From positions 1-45,932 of the forward strand of contig JAUSPO010000054.1 in assembly GCA_030656575.1 (NCBI GenBank): 45,932 nt of DNA, given 5' to 3'. The DNA comes from Bacillota bacterium (GTDB lineage Bacteria; Bacillota; Dethiobacteria; DTU022; UBA8154). A model generated the notes under the pieces. It worked only from the letters and a program-made list of their open reading frames with translations, did not search any database and had not been told where the DNA came from. Positions 25,847-33,400 of the stretch are shown one piece after another (the stretch's first letter is position 1; each line of letters starts with the position of its first letter). Both the position numbers and the translations under genes were made by a program.

Positions 25847-27010
25847 CTATTTAACAGCAGGAAGGTATACTTTAAGAACCCCGCCGTTATTAAACGTTTC
25901 CATACCGAGGAAACAATATGCAGGCAATTTAATTGACTTCTCTACTCCGTTCTCTTCGATTGTAAAGAGATGATACGTTAACGTTACTTCCTGGAAAGAA
26001 AAGTTCAGTCTTTGAGTAGGTCCAAACCACTCCAGATTCTTTGCCTGTTCAAAAGCCTTACTTGGTGAAAGGATAGGATAAAAACCGGCTTCCTTAGCTT
26101 CACCCATATCTTCATAGTAATAAGCGAGAATACCTTTTCCTTCCTGGAAATGCAGGACAAGTGTCAGCCCGCTGCTTTTCAGGTCACGATAAAATACCTC
26201 TACAAAAAGTCCTTTTTGTGTCTCCTGGGAATTTATTCTGAGGTAATCGGCTTCACTGGGCATAAATCCTTCATTCAGCAGTAGTTCCCGGGCCCAAGCT
26301 TTGGAACCGACTGTCTCACCGGCGACCCCGGTAGCAACAACAGTCTTACTGGGTTTCCAGTTATAATTTACGTTTTGAGAAGGCGTAATGCCTTCTTCTG
26401 CTGTTACATTGTAATAAACAGGAGATAAGAGCAAATTGCCGGCCAGTTTAAAAGACTTCTCATTTCTCCATGCTTCAAATTCGGGTTCTTCTTTGAGAGA
26501 ATCTTCTATTGGAGTATGAGTAGCGGAAGACCCTGGATCCCCCGAAGTATTATCTTTTGGTTTTGACACTTCAGGAACCGGATCAATCTTACCATTACCC
26601 GGCACGTCCACATTAGGCTGTTCATTTGTATCCTCTTCGCCACCTGGAGTAAGATCCAGTTCACTTACCAGAGGATCAACCTGGGCTATCTCTAACGGGG
26701 GATAATCACCGGGAGATGTAATTTTTGGATCAATCTGCCGGGGGTTGGAGAAAACAGAAAGAGCGATAATCACCAGCACAGCAGCCGCAGCAGCCGTTGC
26801 AAAAAGAGGTCTTGTAAACAGCTTTCTCCTGGGAATTTTTAAGACCTTCTCATTTTTCAGCAGGTTATTCTTCAGGGAGTCTCTAAAAGAAGAGGATGAT
26901 TCAGTTTTTTGCATATCACAAAACATAGAAGCAACTTCTTTAAGGTCTTGGACTTCCTGCTCTGAAGAACAGAGTTCTTCCAGTGACTTATCCCATTCAA
27001 ACTGCCTCAT
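25847..27010 (-). CDS. Probable anti-sigma factor, single membrane span
   Basis: 387 residues. The cytoplasmic N-terminus (about 70 residues) is charged. The single membrane span, LFATAAAAAVLVIIALSVF, is at residues 68-86. Next comes a long Pro/Asp/Glu-rich linker of about 90 residues, and a globular outside domain from about residue 185. The gene overlaps the ECF sigma gene by 14 bases, the usual sign of a sigma/anti-sigma pair. No ZAS-type HxxxCxxC motif is seen in the N-terminus, so the binding mode may differ from the common zinc anti-sigma factors. The signal it senses is unknown. Confidence 0.75.
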   Translation of the reverse strand: MRQFEWDKSLEELCSSEQEVQDLKEVASMFCDMQKTESSSSFRDSLKNNLLKNEKVLKIPRRKLFTRPLFATAAAAAVLVIIALSVFSNPRQIDPKITSPGDYPPLEIAQVDPLVSELDLTPGGEEDTNEQPNVDVPGNGKIDPVPEVSKPKDNTSGDPGSSATHTPIEDSLKEEPEFEAWRNEKSFKLAGNLLLSPVYYNVTAEEGITPSQNVNYNWKPSKTVVATGVAGETVGSKAWARELLLNEGFMPSEADYLRINSQETQKGLFVEVFYRDLKSSGLTLVLHFQEGKGILAYYYEDMGEAKEAGFYPILSPSKAFEQAKNLEWFGPTQRLNFSFQEVTLTYHLFTIEENGVEKSIKLPAYCFLGMETFNNGGVLKVYLPAVK

Positions 27011-27557
27011 GATAATCCCCTCCTTCCAGTTTTTTACGCAGACTTTTCAATCCGCGAAACAAGAGTGCCTTGACGGCTCCCTCATTTTTATTTAAAACCA
27101 AAGCAATTTCCTTTATTTTCAAGTCTTCGTGAAAGCGAAGCAGCAATGCATCCTGCTGATCGGAACTAAGAGTCTTTATAGCCTCAAGTATTTCATCCCT
27201 CGTAATATCCATAAGGACTTTCTCTTCAGGGCTGTTTACTTCTGGCTCAGTCATCTCGCCTTTACTGTCATCAAGCAGAACCGGTTTCTGCCTGCGAAAC
27301 TGGTCGATAACCTGATTCCGGGCGATAGTATAAAGCCAACATGCAAAAGTACGATCCTGCCATTGAAACTTTTTAATATTTGATAAAGCCTTATAAAAAG
27401 TCTCGGAAACTAAATCTTCGGCTAGTTGTGTATTTTGCACTCTATGATAAATATAATTATAGATTTTCGGAAAATAATGATCATATAGTGGAGCAAAGGA
27501 GTCAGGATTATTTTGGGCTCTGGAAACTATCTCCTGCTCCCGTTCGTCTATTAGCAA
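26997..27557 (-). CDS. ECF-type RNA polymerase sigma factor
   Basis: 186 residues. Region 2 shows FAPLYDHYFPKIYNYIYHRV, LAEDLVSETFYKALSNIKKF and FACWLYTIARNQVIDQFRRQ. Region 4 shows IKTLSSDQQDALLLRFHEDL, KIKEIALVLNKNEGAVKALL and FRGLKSLRKKL. It directs RNA polymerase to a small regulon, probably its own operon too. The start is TTG 27557 behind AAGGAGAGG. Upstream, 27580-27704 folds into a structured leader. The downstream overlapping gene is the likely anti-sigma. Confidence 0.93.
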   Translation of the reverse strand: MLIDEREQEIVSRAQNNPDSFAPLYDHYFPKIYNYIYHRVQNTQLAEDLVSETFYKALSNIKKFQWQDRTFACWLYTIARNQVIDQFRRQKPVLLDDSKGEMTEPEVNSPEEKVLMDITRDEILEAIKTLSSDQQDALLLRFHEDLKIKEIALVLNKNEGAVKALLFRGLKSLRKKLEGGDYHEAV

Positions 27558-27579
27558 CTGGACCTCTCCTTAGGACGAA

Positions 27580-27704
27580 GTACTTTACAAATAAAGTACA
27601 CCCCTCTACATGGAGATCGTGATCCTCCATCAGAAGCACCTGCGAGAGTAGTGGTTACAACCGTTTTTCTTAAAAATACTCTCTAGCCCCTGGGGTGTAC
27701 CATA
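27580..27704 (-). promoter_or_regulatory. Structured 5' leader of the ECF sigma gene
   Basis: Read on the minus strand. GTACACCCC (27692-27700) pairs with GGGGTGTAC (27596-27604). Inside this, GAGAGTA (27677-27683) pairs with TACTCTC (27644-27650), and ATGGAG (27625-27630) pairs with CTCCAT (27610-27615), giving a three-way junction. The 3' strand of the closing helix overlaps by GTAC the hairpin GTACTTTA/TAAAGTAC (27580-27599) that stands just before the ribosome-binding site. The two folds exclude each other, as in a riboswitch expression platform. No known class is recognised. Confidence 0.55.
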
Positions 27705-27852
27705 GGATTTATAATTAGTTCTACTCCCGCCACACTATATCCTGCCTGCAGAAGAAAACCCATCTATTACCTTTTCCCATTACCTTTTCCCAGGTTGCCT
27801 TAGGTTCTCTGAAAAATACAGGAATTACCATTGTTCAATAGTAAAATCTCTC

Positions 27853-28121
27853 GTAACTACTCAGGCTAACAGGTTCTATCGTCTTCTTTTCGGCTCTTCA
27901 CTGCGCAAGACACGGGGACCGGTTCCATCGTCTTCCCTTTAGCTTAGGTAAGGGGACACACCCCATTTTTCAAGCGGTATGGGGACACACCCAGAGGAAT
28001 GTCCCCGAAGGAATGTCCCCGAAGGAATGTCCCCAAGTCCTTCGCTGTGCTACGGGGACGCTCGAACCGTCCCCATGTCTTCGGCCCCATGTCTCACTTA
28101 CGCTTTACTCTGAGTAGTTAC
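27853..28121. mobile_element. MITE-like element, copy 2 (269 bp)
   Basis: Ends GTAACTACTCAG (27853-27864) and CTGAGTAGTTAC (28110-28121) are perfect inverted repeats, with the same first ten bases as copy 1. AATCTCTC flanks both sides (27845-27852 and 28122-28129), a clear 8-bp target duplication. Inside are GGGGACCGGTTC and GAACCGTCCCC, a 14-base unit GGAATGTCCCCGAA repeated three times from 27996, and GGGGACACACCC twice. There is no open gene. It lies between the ECF leader and the glucokinase gene end. Confidence 0.9.
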
Positions 28122-28206
28122 AATCTCTCTTTATTATTAATAACGAAGTTTGTTGAAAAAGGTTACTGTAGTATTAGTTTTTTTTAATTTTTTTTAAGAC
28201 ATTTTC

Positions 28207-29172
28207 TCATTTTCCTTGCAGATGATCATCTAAGAGTGCCAGTACTCCCTTCACCCCGGCTTCATCTCCAAGGCATGATGGAACCAAAGAAACCATTTTA
28301 GCTGCAGGCGCGATCGCTGCTTCTTCTAAACAGCGGCGCACCGGATTAAAAAAAATTTCTCCTGAGTGTGCCATACCGCCGCCCATGACGATCACATCCG
28401 GATTTAAGAGATTTACTGTAAATGAAAGTGCCAATCCAAGGAAATATGCTGCCCTCTCTACGATTTTTAAAGCCTCTTTATCGCCTTCCCTGGCAGCGGC
28501 AAAAACATGGCTGGCAGAAAGAACACTGCCAGGCCCTGCTAACCCGCTTAGGATTGAGGAGCGCCCTTCCTGCAGCAGCATTCGTCCCTCTCTTTCAATT
28601 GCAGACCCGGAGGAGAAACTTTCCAAACAACCAAACTTTCCGCATCCGCAGGGTGGCCCCTGGGGTAGTACAATCATATGACCAATTTCTCCGGCAAAAC
28701 CTCTGCTGCCCCTGAGCAATTTTCCATCGGTAATGATGCCTCCCCCAATTCCAGTTCCAAGAGTAATAAAAATCATATTATTTTTATCTTTCCCTGCACC
28801 AAAAACGTACTCACCGTAAGCCGCAGCATTAGCGTCATTTTCTACTATTACCGGTAGATCATACTGTGCAGTTAATTCGTCCTCCAGGGGAAAGAGTTCC
28901 CAACCTGGAAGGTTAGGTGAACTGACAATTCTTTTAGAACGAATATCAAAAAAACCTGCTATGCAAACACCCAGACCTTCAACATCTTTCAGGGAGATTC
29001 CATCCTGGGCAATGATCTCATTGACAATGCTTTTTAGATGGTTCAGAACAATTGACGGCCCTTGTAAAGCCTTTGTAGGAACTCTTTGGCTCCTGAAGAT
29101 TTCTCCATCTCCATTGGCCAGGGACACAAACATCTTGGTCCCGCCCAAATCAACTCCAATCCTGTACTTCAT
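28207..29172 (-). CDS. glcK: ROK family glucokinase
   Basis: 321 residues. Phosphorylates glucose with ATP in the cytoplasm. IGVDLGGTKMFVSLANGDGE is the ATP-binding start, VENDANAAAYGEYVFGAG the catalytic segment (ND), ITLGTGIGGGIITDGKLLRG the second phosphate loop. GEIGHMIVLPQGPPCGCGKF GCLE is the ROK zinc motif with its CxCGxxGCxE cysteines. No N-terminal DNA-binding domain is present, so it is a kinase and not a repressor. In this window it would feed on glucose released by the GH57 enzymes 4-10 kb away. Confidence 0.93.
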   Translation of the reverse strand: MKYRIGVDLGGTKMFVSLANGDGEIFRSQRVPTKALQGPSIVLNHLKSIVNEIIAQDGISLKDVEGLGVCIAGFFDIRSKRIVSSPNLPGWELFPLEDELTAQYDLPVIVENDANAAAYGEYVFGAGKDKNNMIFITLGTGIGGGIITDGKLLRGSRGFAGEIGHMIVLPQGPPCGCGKFGCLESFSSGSAIEREGRMLLQEGRSSILSGLAGPGSVLSASHVFAAAREGDKEALKIVERAAYFLGLALSFTVNLLNPDVIVMGGGMAHSGEIFFNPVRRCLEEAAIAPAAKMVSLVPSCLGDEAGVKGVLALLDDHLQGK

Positions 29173-29315
29173 CTAAATCACCTCAGTGTGTTCTACTGCA
29201 GCATAAAAATAATTGTTTTGCTGCGCAGCTATATTTCAATTTGGCCCTTCATGGTATTTTATCCCTTACTTGAACTAAATACCCCTCAATTTCATCCTCA
29301 ATCAATCCGGGTCAC

Positions 29316-29341
29316 AAAAAAACTGCCCTATTTCAGGACAG
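29316..29341 (-). terminator. hpt terminator overlapping its stop codon
   Basis: On the minus strand CTGTCC, loop TGAAATA, GGGCAG, then seven T. The hpt stop codon (29328-29330) lies in the hairpin. Confidence 0.8.
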
Positions 29342-29867
29342 CAATTACTTTCAGGTTGCGATAGCGCTCGTTGTAATCCAGTCCATACCCAACAACAAAC
29401 ATATCGGACATTTCAAAACCCCTGTAATCAACAGGAACTGCAGCGATTCGCCTTCCTGGCATATCAAGAAATGTACAAACACGAAGGCTCAAAGGATTAC
29501 GGGTTCTCAAATTTTTAAGAAGATAATTAAGCGTTAAACCTGTATCAACAATATCTTCTATTAATAAAACATTTTTTTGAGCAATATTTGTATCCAAATC
29601 TTTGGTAATACGTACAATTCCAAGTGGATCAGAGCTTGTGCCGTAACTGGAAATCCCGATAAAATCAAGGGTAAAAGGTATGGTAAGCTGACGGCTTAAA
29701 TCTACAGCAAAGTATACGCTTCCTCTTAATACGGCTATAATAACAAGTTCTTTAGCCTGGGCATAATCCTGAGAAATTAAATAACCCAATTGGACGACCT
29801 TTTTATTGATTTCTTCTTCAGTAATGACAATTTCCAGACTGCGCTCTTCTTCTTTTTTCACGATCAA
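29328..29867 (-). CDS. hpt: Hypoxanthine phosphoribosyltransferase
   Basis: 179 residues. Salvages hypoxanthine (and often guanine) with PRPP in the cytoplasm. VIIAVLRGSVYFAVDLSRQL is the pyrophosphate loop, FIGISSYG the flexible loop, NVLLIEDIVDTGLTLNYLLK the PRPP-binding motif, and DMFVVGYGLDYNERYRNL the C-terminal base-binding part. Upstream in the same direction is a kinase/nuclease-like fusion gene; a dispersed repeat lies between them. Confidence 0.95.
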   Translation of the reverse strand: MIVKKEEERSLEIVITEEEINKKVVQLGYLISQDYAQAKELVIIAVLRGSVYFAVDLSRQLTIPFTLDFIGISSYGTSSDPLGIVRITKDLDTNIAQKNVLLIEDIVDTGLTLNYLLKNLRTRNPLSLRVCTFLDMPGRRIAAVPVDYRGFEMSDMFVVGYGLDYNERYRNLKVIAVLK

Positions 29868-29881
29868 ACCTTCCTCATTAC

Positions 29882-29999
29882 TCAGGTAGTCAGAATTCAG
29901 AATGCCCCGAGAAATATTGTTTCTTAGGCGGGCGGATATGGAATCCGCCCCTACACCCTCTTATTCTGACTCCTGACTACTGTCTCCTGACTCCTGAGT
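29882..29999. repeat. Dispersed repeat with AGTCAG arms and a GGGCGGAT hairpin
   Basis: The left arm has GTAGTCAGAATTCAGAAT (29887-29904). The right arm has CTCTTATTCTGACTCCTGAC then TACTGTCTCCTGACTCCTGA. Between them, GGGCGGAT (29930-29937) pairs with ATCCGCCC (29943-29950). The right arm matches the left arm of the repeat at 8191-8358 in reverse. It overlaps the 3' end of the kinase-fusion gene. Confidence 0.65.
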
Positions 30000-30986
30000 A
30001 TCATCTTTCTCTTCGATCCCGTATTTTTGGAGCAAACCTCTATAATCGCGCCCATAGATTATCTTAATATTCACATCAGGATTAAGTTCCTTCAGCCGCC
30101 TTATCTTTTTATTTTTTTTCCATACCAATTTTTGTTTTTGCGTTGTAAGTTCTACAAAAAGATCCTGGTCAGGAAGGTAGAAATCAGGTGAAAAAGCCTC
30201 TGTGATATTTCCTTCACTGTCCCATTGCAGTGGAAATGTTTTTGGCTCATACAACCACTTTATCTGGTAAAAATCCAGCATTTTTGCAAATTTCTCTTCG
30301 CTGGGATGTGCAAAGGCAGGTGGCTTACCCGCTGCATCTAAAATGGGAGAAACCTGTAAGTTATCGTGAATGAGCTGCTCATCAAAATCTTCCACAGAAA
30401 CATTATCTGTAGTACTTTTTAAGCGGGATGCTTCCATAATCAATATGCTTGATTCCTCTAAACCCATAATTCCCGTATTAATTACAAGGTGGTAGAGGTC
30501 AAGGTCATACCAACTGTAACCGAACACATACCGTAAGTATTCCTGACGATCACGATCCTGCTCGGAAATCAGACGTGCAGCTGCAGCTTCATCAAGATTA
30601 TAAAGCTTTTGCACTCGTTTCAATCGGTTTTTTAAAGGGGCGACAATTTTAATGTGGAGTGCAGGAGGAAAATCTTTAAATAATATTTGCCCTGCCCGCC
30701 CTAAAATGACAAGATTTTCCCTGATAGCAAGATCAAAAAAGAACTCATGCAGCGCTTCCAGATAGCGGTGATAGTGGGTTTCTAATTCATCAACATTATC
30801 ATGTGTGTCTAATATAATTTTTTTTTCATCGAAGAGAGTAAACTCTGGTTCAGTAATACCATATTTTTGGAGTTTTTCACTTATGGACGCCTTATTAATG
30901 AGCAGGTAATCCAATTTTTGAGAGACCAATTGGGCTATTATTTCTCCTCCACTCCCGAATTGACGGGAAATAGTTATAACTGCCAT
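29961..30986 (-). CDS. Cytidylate-kinase-like domain fused to PD-(D/E)XK-like domain
   Basis: 341 residues. Residues 1-215 follow the cytidylate-kinase-like family: AVITISRQFGSGGEIIAQLV is the P-loop, NLVILGRAGQILF and LISEQDRDRQEYLRYVFGYS the lid and base regions, and DLYHLVINTG the end. Residues 228-322 are a separate domain: FAHPSEEKFAKMLDFYQIKW, YEPKTFPLQWDSEG, AFSPDFYLPDQDLFVELT, KNKKIRRLKELNPDVNIKII. PDFYLP with VELTTQK resembles a PD-(D/E)XK nuclease core with T in place of the usual Lys. I recall a similar domain attached to hypoxanthine phosphoribosyltransferases elsewhere, and hpt is the next gene. The last 14 residues (DDTQESGDSSQESE) are encoded by a dispersed repeat. Activity and substrate are unknown. 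Confidence 0.82.
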   Translation of the reverse strand: MAVITISRQFGSGGEIIAQLVSQKLDYLLINKASISEKLQKYGITEPEFTLFDEKKIILDTHDNVDELETHYHRYLEALHEFFFDLAIRENLVILGRAGQILFKDFPPALHIKIVAPLKNRLKRVQKLYNLDEAAAARLISEQDRDRQEYLRYVFGYSWYDLDLYHLVINTGIMGLEESSILIMEASRLKSTTDNVSVEDFDEQLIHDNLQVSPILDAAGKPPAFAHPSEEKFAKMLDFYQIKWLYEPKTFPLQWDSEGNITEAFSPDFYLPDQDLFVELTTQKQKLVWKKNKKIRRLKELNPDVNIKIIYGRDYRGLLQKYGIEEKDDTQESGDSSQESE

Positions 30987-31113
30987 TTATGACCTCCTCT
31001 ACCCGTTTGAATCACTTTAGAGGGATACCTGCTTTACGGGAGTATATCAGGATTATATCATATTGGCAATATTTTTTCTGAAAAATAAATATTAAAAATT
31101 TTTAAAAAAAGAC

Positions 31114-31142
31114 TTGACAAAGCTGAAGTAAAGCTTTAAAAT
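31114..31142 (+). promoter_or_regulatory. Consensus sigma-A promoter of the ncRNA
   Basis: TTGACA (31114-31119), exactly 17 bases, then TAAAAT (31137-31142). The seventh base after the -10 box is 31149, the first base of the closing helix of the structured RNA. Confidence 0.85.
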
Positions 31143-31148
31143 AGTATT

Positions 31149-31418
31149 AACAGGTCCCGAGAGGTCCTAAGGTTATCCTAAAAAACTGTTTTTTCCCAGA
31201 TTCAGATACCTGAGTATAAAAGGCGGAAACTATGAGAAACGGGAGCAACTCCCGACTCGAGGTGGAAACCATGGTAGCTGAAGGTTAAGCTTCGAAAACA
31301 AAGGGATGTCAATGGCGGGTAAATCAAAACCGACCGTATTGTGTCCGGGAAAGTAGAAGCGAAACAGGAAAAACCAGGGGAGAACTGATAAAGGTCTGTT
31401 GGGGTCTGTTATTTTTTT
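31149..31418 (+). ncRNA. Large structured non-coding RNA (raiA-motif candidate)
   Basis: AACAGGTCCC (31149-31158) pairs with GGGGTCTGTT (31401-31410) with two G-U pairs, closing a structure of about 262 nt. A T-run (31412-31418) follows, as at an intrinsic terminator. Inside are the hairpins CGGGAG/CTCCCG with loop CAA, GGT-GGAA-ACC with a GNRA loop, and GAAG/CTTC, and long purine-rich unpaired stretches such as GGCGGGTAAATCAAAACC. The GNRA loop and promoter fix the plus strand. There is no open reading frame. Size, host range and conserved-looking words suggest the raiA motif RNA of Firmicutes, but that name is from memory; no raiA gene is in the window. Confidence 0.75.
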
Positions 31419-32171
31419 CTATCTGTCAGCCATAAGCATTTCTTTTATAATCGGGCTTACCTGCTCTTTTACCTCATTAAAAAAATCTTCTATATCCACA
31501 CCAATCAGTTCCTTGCTTCGATTGATAATACTCTGGGATTTAGCTAAATCAATGAATTCTATATTATGACGGAAATATATTTGTTTCTGGTAACGTAGGG
31601 CAAGAATCTGTGCGTCAAGAGGTTCTTCCTCGATAAATTTTCTAAAAGTCGAAAAAACCTTTTCCAAAAGATCTTTGTCTTTTTTAAGGACAGGGGATAA
31701 ATCATTTATAAGTATTGTGATAAGGTTATTATTTGCCAACGCTTTTTTGAGGGAAACAAGTAATTCAGGTTGTTTCTCATAAAGATACAGCTCTATACCC
31801 ATCTCTACAAAGTTATGGGATTTCCACCAACCATCATCTGGTGAAATATTGCATGCTTCCACCACAGCATCAACCAGCGGCCTTGCTTTCTCAAAACAAT
31901 ATCCTTTCTCGAAATCCCTGTATTTTTCGTCGCTATAATAATCCAGTCCCTTGGGTTTGATGCCATGAGTGATAACCCCGAGTGAGAAGTGCACCAGTTC
32001 CTCCCTTTTTCCGCGAAAATTTTCCCAAAGGCATAACCCCAGCGTATGACTTTCGCTCCATTCGATACCACTGAGAATTGCAACATCGGGGAAAATGCTG
32101 CCCAAAATTGCAGCATCATCAAGGAAACCCAACAATTTTTCTGCAAAATATATGTGAGTCAAAGGATACAT
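31419..32171 (-). CDS. Hypothetical protein, His-rich all-alpha, phospholipase-C-like pattern
   Basis: 250 residues from ATG 32171, behind AGAAGGTG; 27 extra upstream codons are in frame but read as non-coding. The sequence starts YPLTHIYFAEKLLGFLDDAA, then GSIFPDVAILSGIEWSESHT, HFSLGVITHGIKPKGLDYYS and WWKSHNFVEMGIELYL. This spacing of His and Asp residues (TH, D, H, H...D, HN..E) resembles zinc-dependent phospholipase C/S1-P1 type or HD-type metal proteins. The rest is helical and charged. No signal peptide. I do not recognise the family with confidence. It ends right at the T-run of the ncRNA, convergent to it. Confidence 0.7.
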   Translation of the reverse strand: MYPLTHIYFAEKLLGFLDDAAILGSIFPDVAILSGIEWSESHTLGLCLWENFRGKREELVHFSLGVITHGIKPKGLDYYSDEKYRDFEKGYCFEKARPLVDAVVEACNISPDDGWWKSHNFVEMGIELYLYEKQPELLVSLKKALANNNLITILINDLSPVLKKDKDLLEKVFSTFRKFIEEEPLDAQILALRYQKQIYFRHNIEFIDLAKSQSIINRSKELIGVDIEDFFNEVKEQVSPIIKEMLMADR

Positions 32172-32368
32172 TAACACACCTTCTTGTTTTTTTAAAATAT
32201 ATATGAGACTCATACATATTTTAAACTCTTTCTGCAAATAATAACTTTGCAACCGAGGACGTAAATCTCCTGCGCAACGCAGGGAACAGCCTTTATAAGG
32301 TTAGTATTTACAAGTTCTTGGTTGCATGTTTTTTAATAAGATACAAATTAATACGATACAAATTCGAG

Positions 32369-33223
32369 TCACTTTAACTTCAAAGGTATGACTACTTTGA
32401 ACATATCACTGCCGTCTTTCGCACTTTCACTAAAAAGCTCCAATTTAAAGTCTTCTGATTTAGCATCTGCCTCCACTGAAGACAGGTCAATGTCAAAACT
32501 AAAATACATCCAACTGCCCTGAGCTGCAGTTGTAAAACCCTCTAAAAGAATCACTCCCCTGCTAATCAGACGATAACTTACTGTGCCCTCATATACGTTT
32601 GCAACACCCTCAACCGTAAACCCTGCATGGTTTACAGATCCTGGTGGAGGCCCAAATATTTTTATCCATTCTGATTCCGCCACAATTGGCTTTAGCTCTT
32701 CCACGCCTTTAAGTTCAAAGATATACTCCATATCTCCATAAGCGGAAAAAACAACGGGGAAACCTGTAAAATCCACAGAAACAAGATCATAAGGATAGGT
32801 AAAGGCCTGTATAACATTATCACTAGGGGAAGGCTCCTGTAGCTCAACAATAGCGGTTAGGGAATTATTTTCAAATACAATATCTTTAATATCCACACCA
32901 TAACCACCAGTCTTTTTTTCGCCAAACGTTACAAGAATATAAGTTTTTCCCTCAAACTCTTTTTGATGGCCTAAAAAAGTTCGGCTGGAATTCTCAAGCC
33001 AATTCTTAATATTCTCAGGAAGTTGGGAATAATCCGGTCTGTTAAATGTTATACTTTCACCTTCCTGCAGGACTATCTCTTTATCAGGTTCTTGAATATC
33101 AGGCTCTTCTTCACTATTTTGGTTTGGTTCAGGGACAATATCCGGGACGGGAGCCCGCACTGAACAGCTTATAGCTAAAATAAGCACAAGGGAAACCAGG
33201 AAAAAAATCCCCACAAGTTTCAT
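32369..33223 (-). CDS. Lipoprotein with PrcB-type and Gmad2-type domains
   Basis: 284 residues from ATG 33223 (ATG 33244 also possible). The signal KLVGIFFLVSLVLILAISC ends in a lipobox cysteine, followed by an acidic linker rich in Pro/Glu. Residues of about 95-165 (TYILVTFGEKKTGGYGVDIK, LTAIVELQEPSPSDNVIQAF, YPYDLVSV) match the PrcB C-terminal type beta domain. The last 100 (IKIFGPPPGSVNHAGFTVEG, GSWMYFSFDIDLSS, DMFKVVIPLKL) look like the Gmad2 immunoglobulin-like domain common beside GerMN in Firmicute lipoproteins. It probably sits on the outer membrane face in the wall zone. Domain names are from memory of the motifs. Confidence 0.75.
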   Translation of the reverse strand: MKLVGIFFLVSLVLILAISCSVRAPVPDIVPEPNQNSEEEPDIQEPDKEIVLQEGESITFNRPDYSQLPENIKNWLENSSRTFLGHQKEFEGKTYILVTFGEKKTGGYGVDIKDIVFENNSLTAIVELQEPSPSDNVIQAFTYPYDLVSVDFTGFPVVFSAYGDMEYIFELKGVEELKPIVAESEWIKIFGPPPGSVNHAGFTVEGVANVYEGTVSYRLISRGVILLEGFTTAAQGSWMYFSFDIDLSSVEADAKSEDFKLELFSESAKDGSDMFKVVIPLKLK

Positions 33224-33309
33224 TACCTTCGCCCCTTTTCTCATAAAGTAATAAGTCCTCAACCGCACTTAATAATTGCAGTTTACATAATTATATCATA
33301 CAAAGAAAC

Positions 33310-33336
33310 AAAAAAGCTCCTGGAGGCAGCTTTTTT
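33310..33336 (-). terminator. lysS terminator
   Basis: AAAAAAGCT pairs with AGCTTTTTT around CCTGGAGGC, 65 bases beyond the lysS stop. Confidence 0.85.
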
Positions 33337-33400
33337 GAATAAGGTTATTGTTAATATGTATTATGTTGAAGTCCAATGCTCAACTTAATGTAAACCGAGT

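Noticed and set aside
27580-27704. T-box, TPP, cobalamin, SAM or hammerhead RNA
   Set aside because: None of the conserved core words of these classes were found in the leader.
31149-31418. RNase P, tmRNA or SRP RNA
   Set aside because: The diagnostic conserved words of those RNAs are absent.
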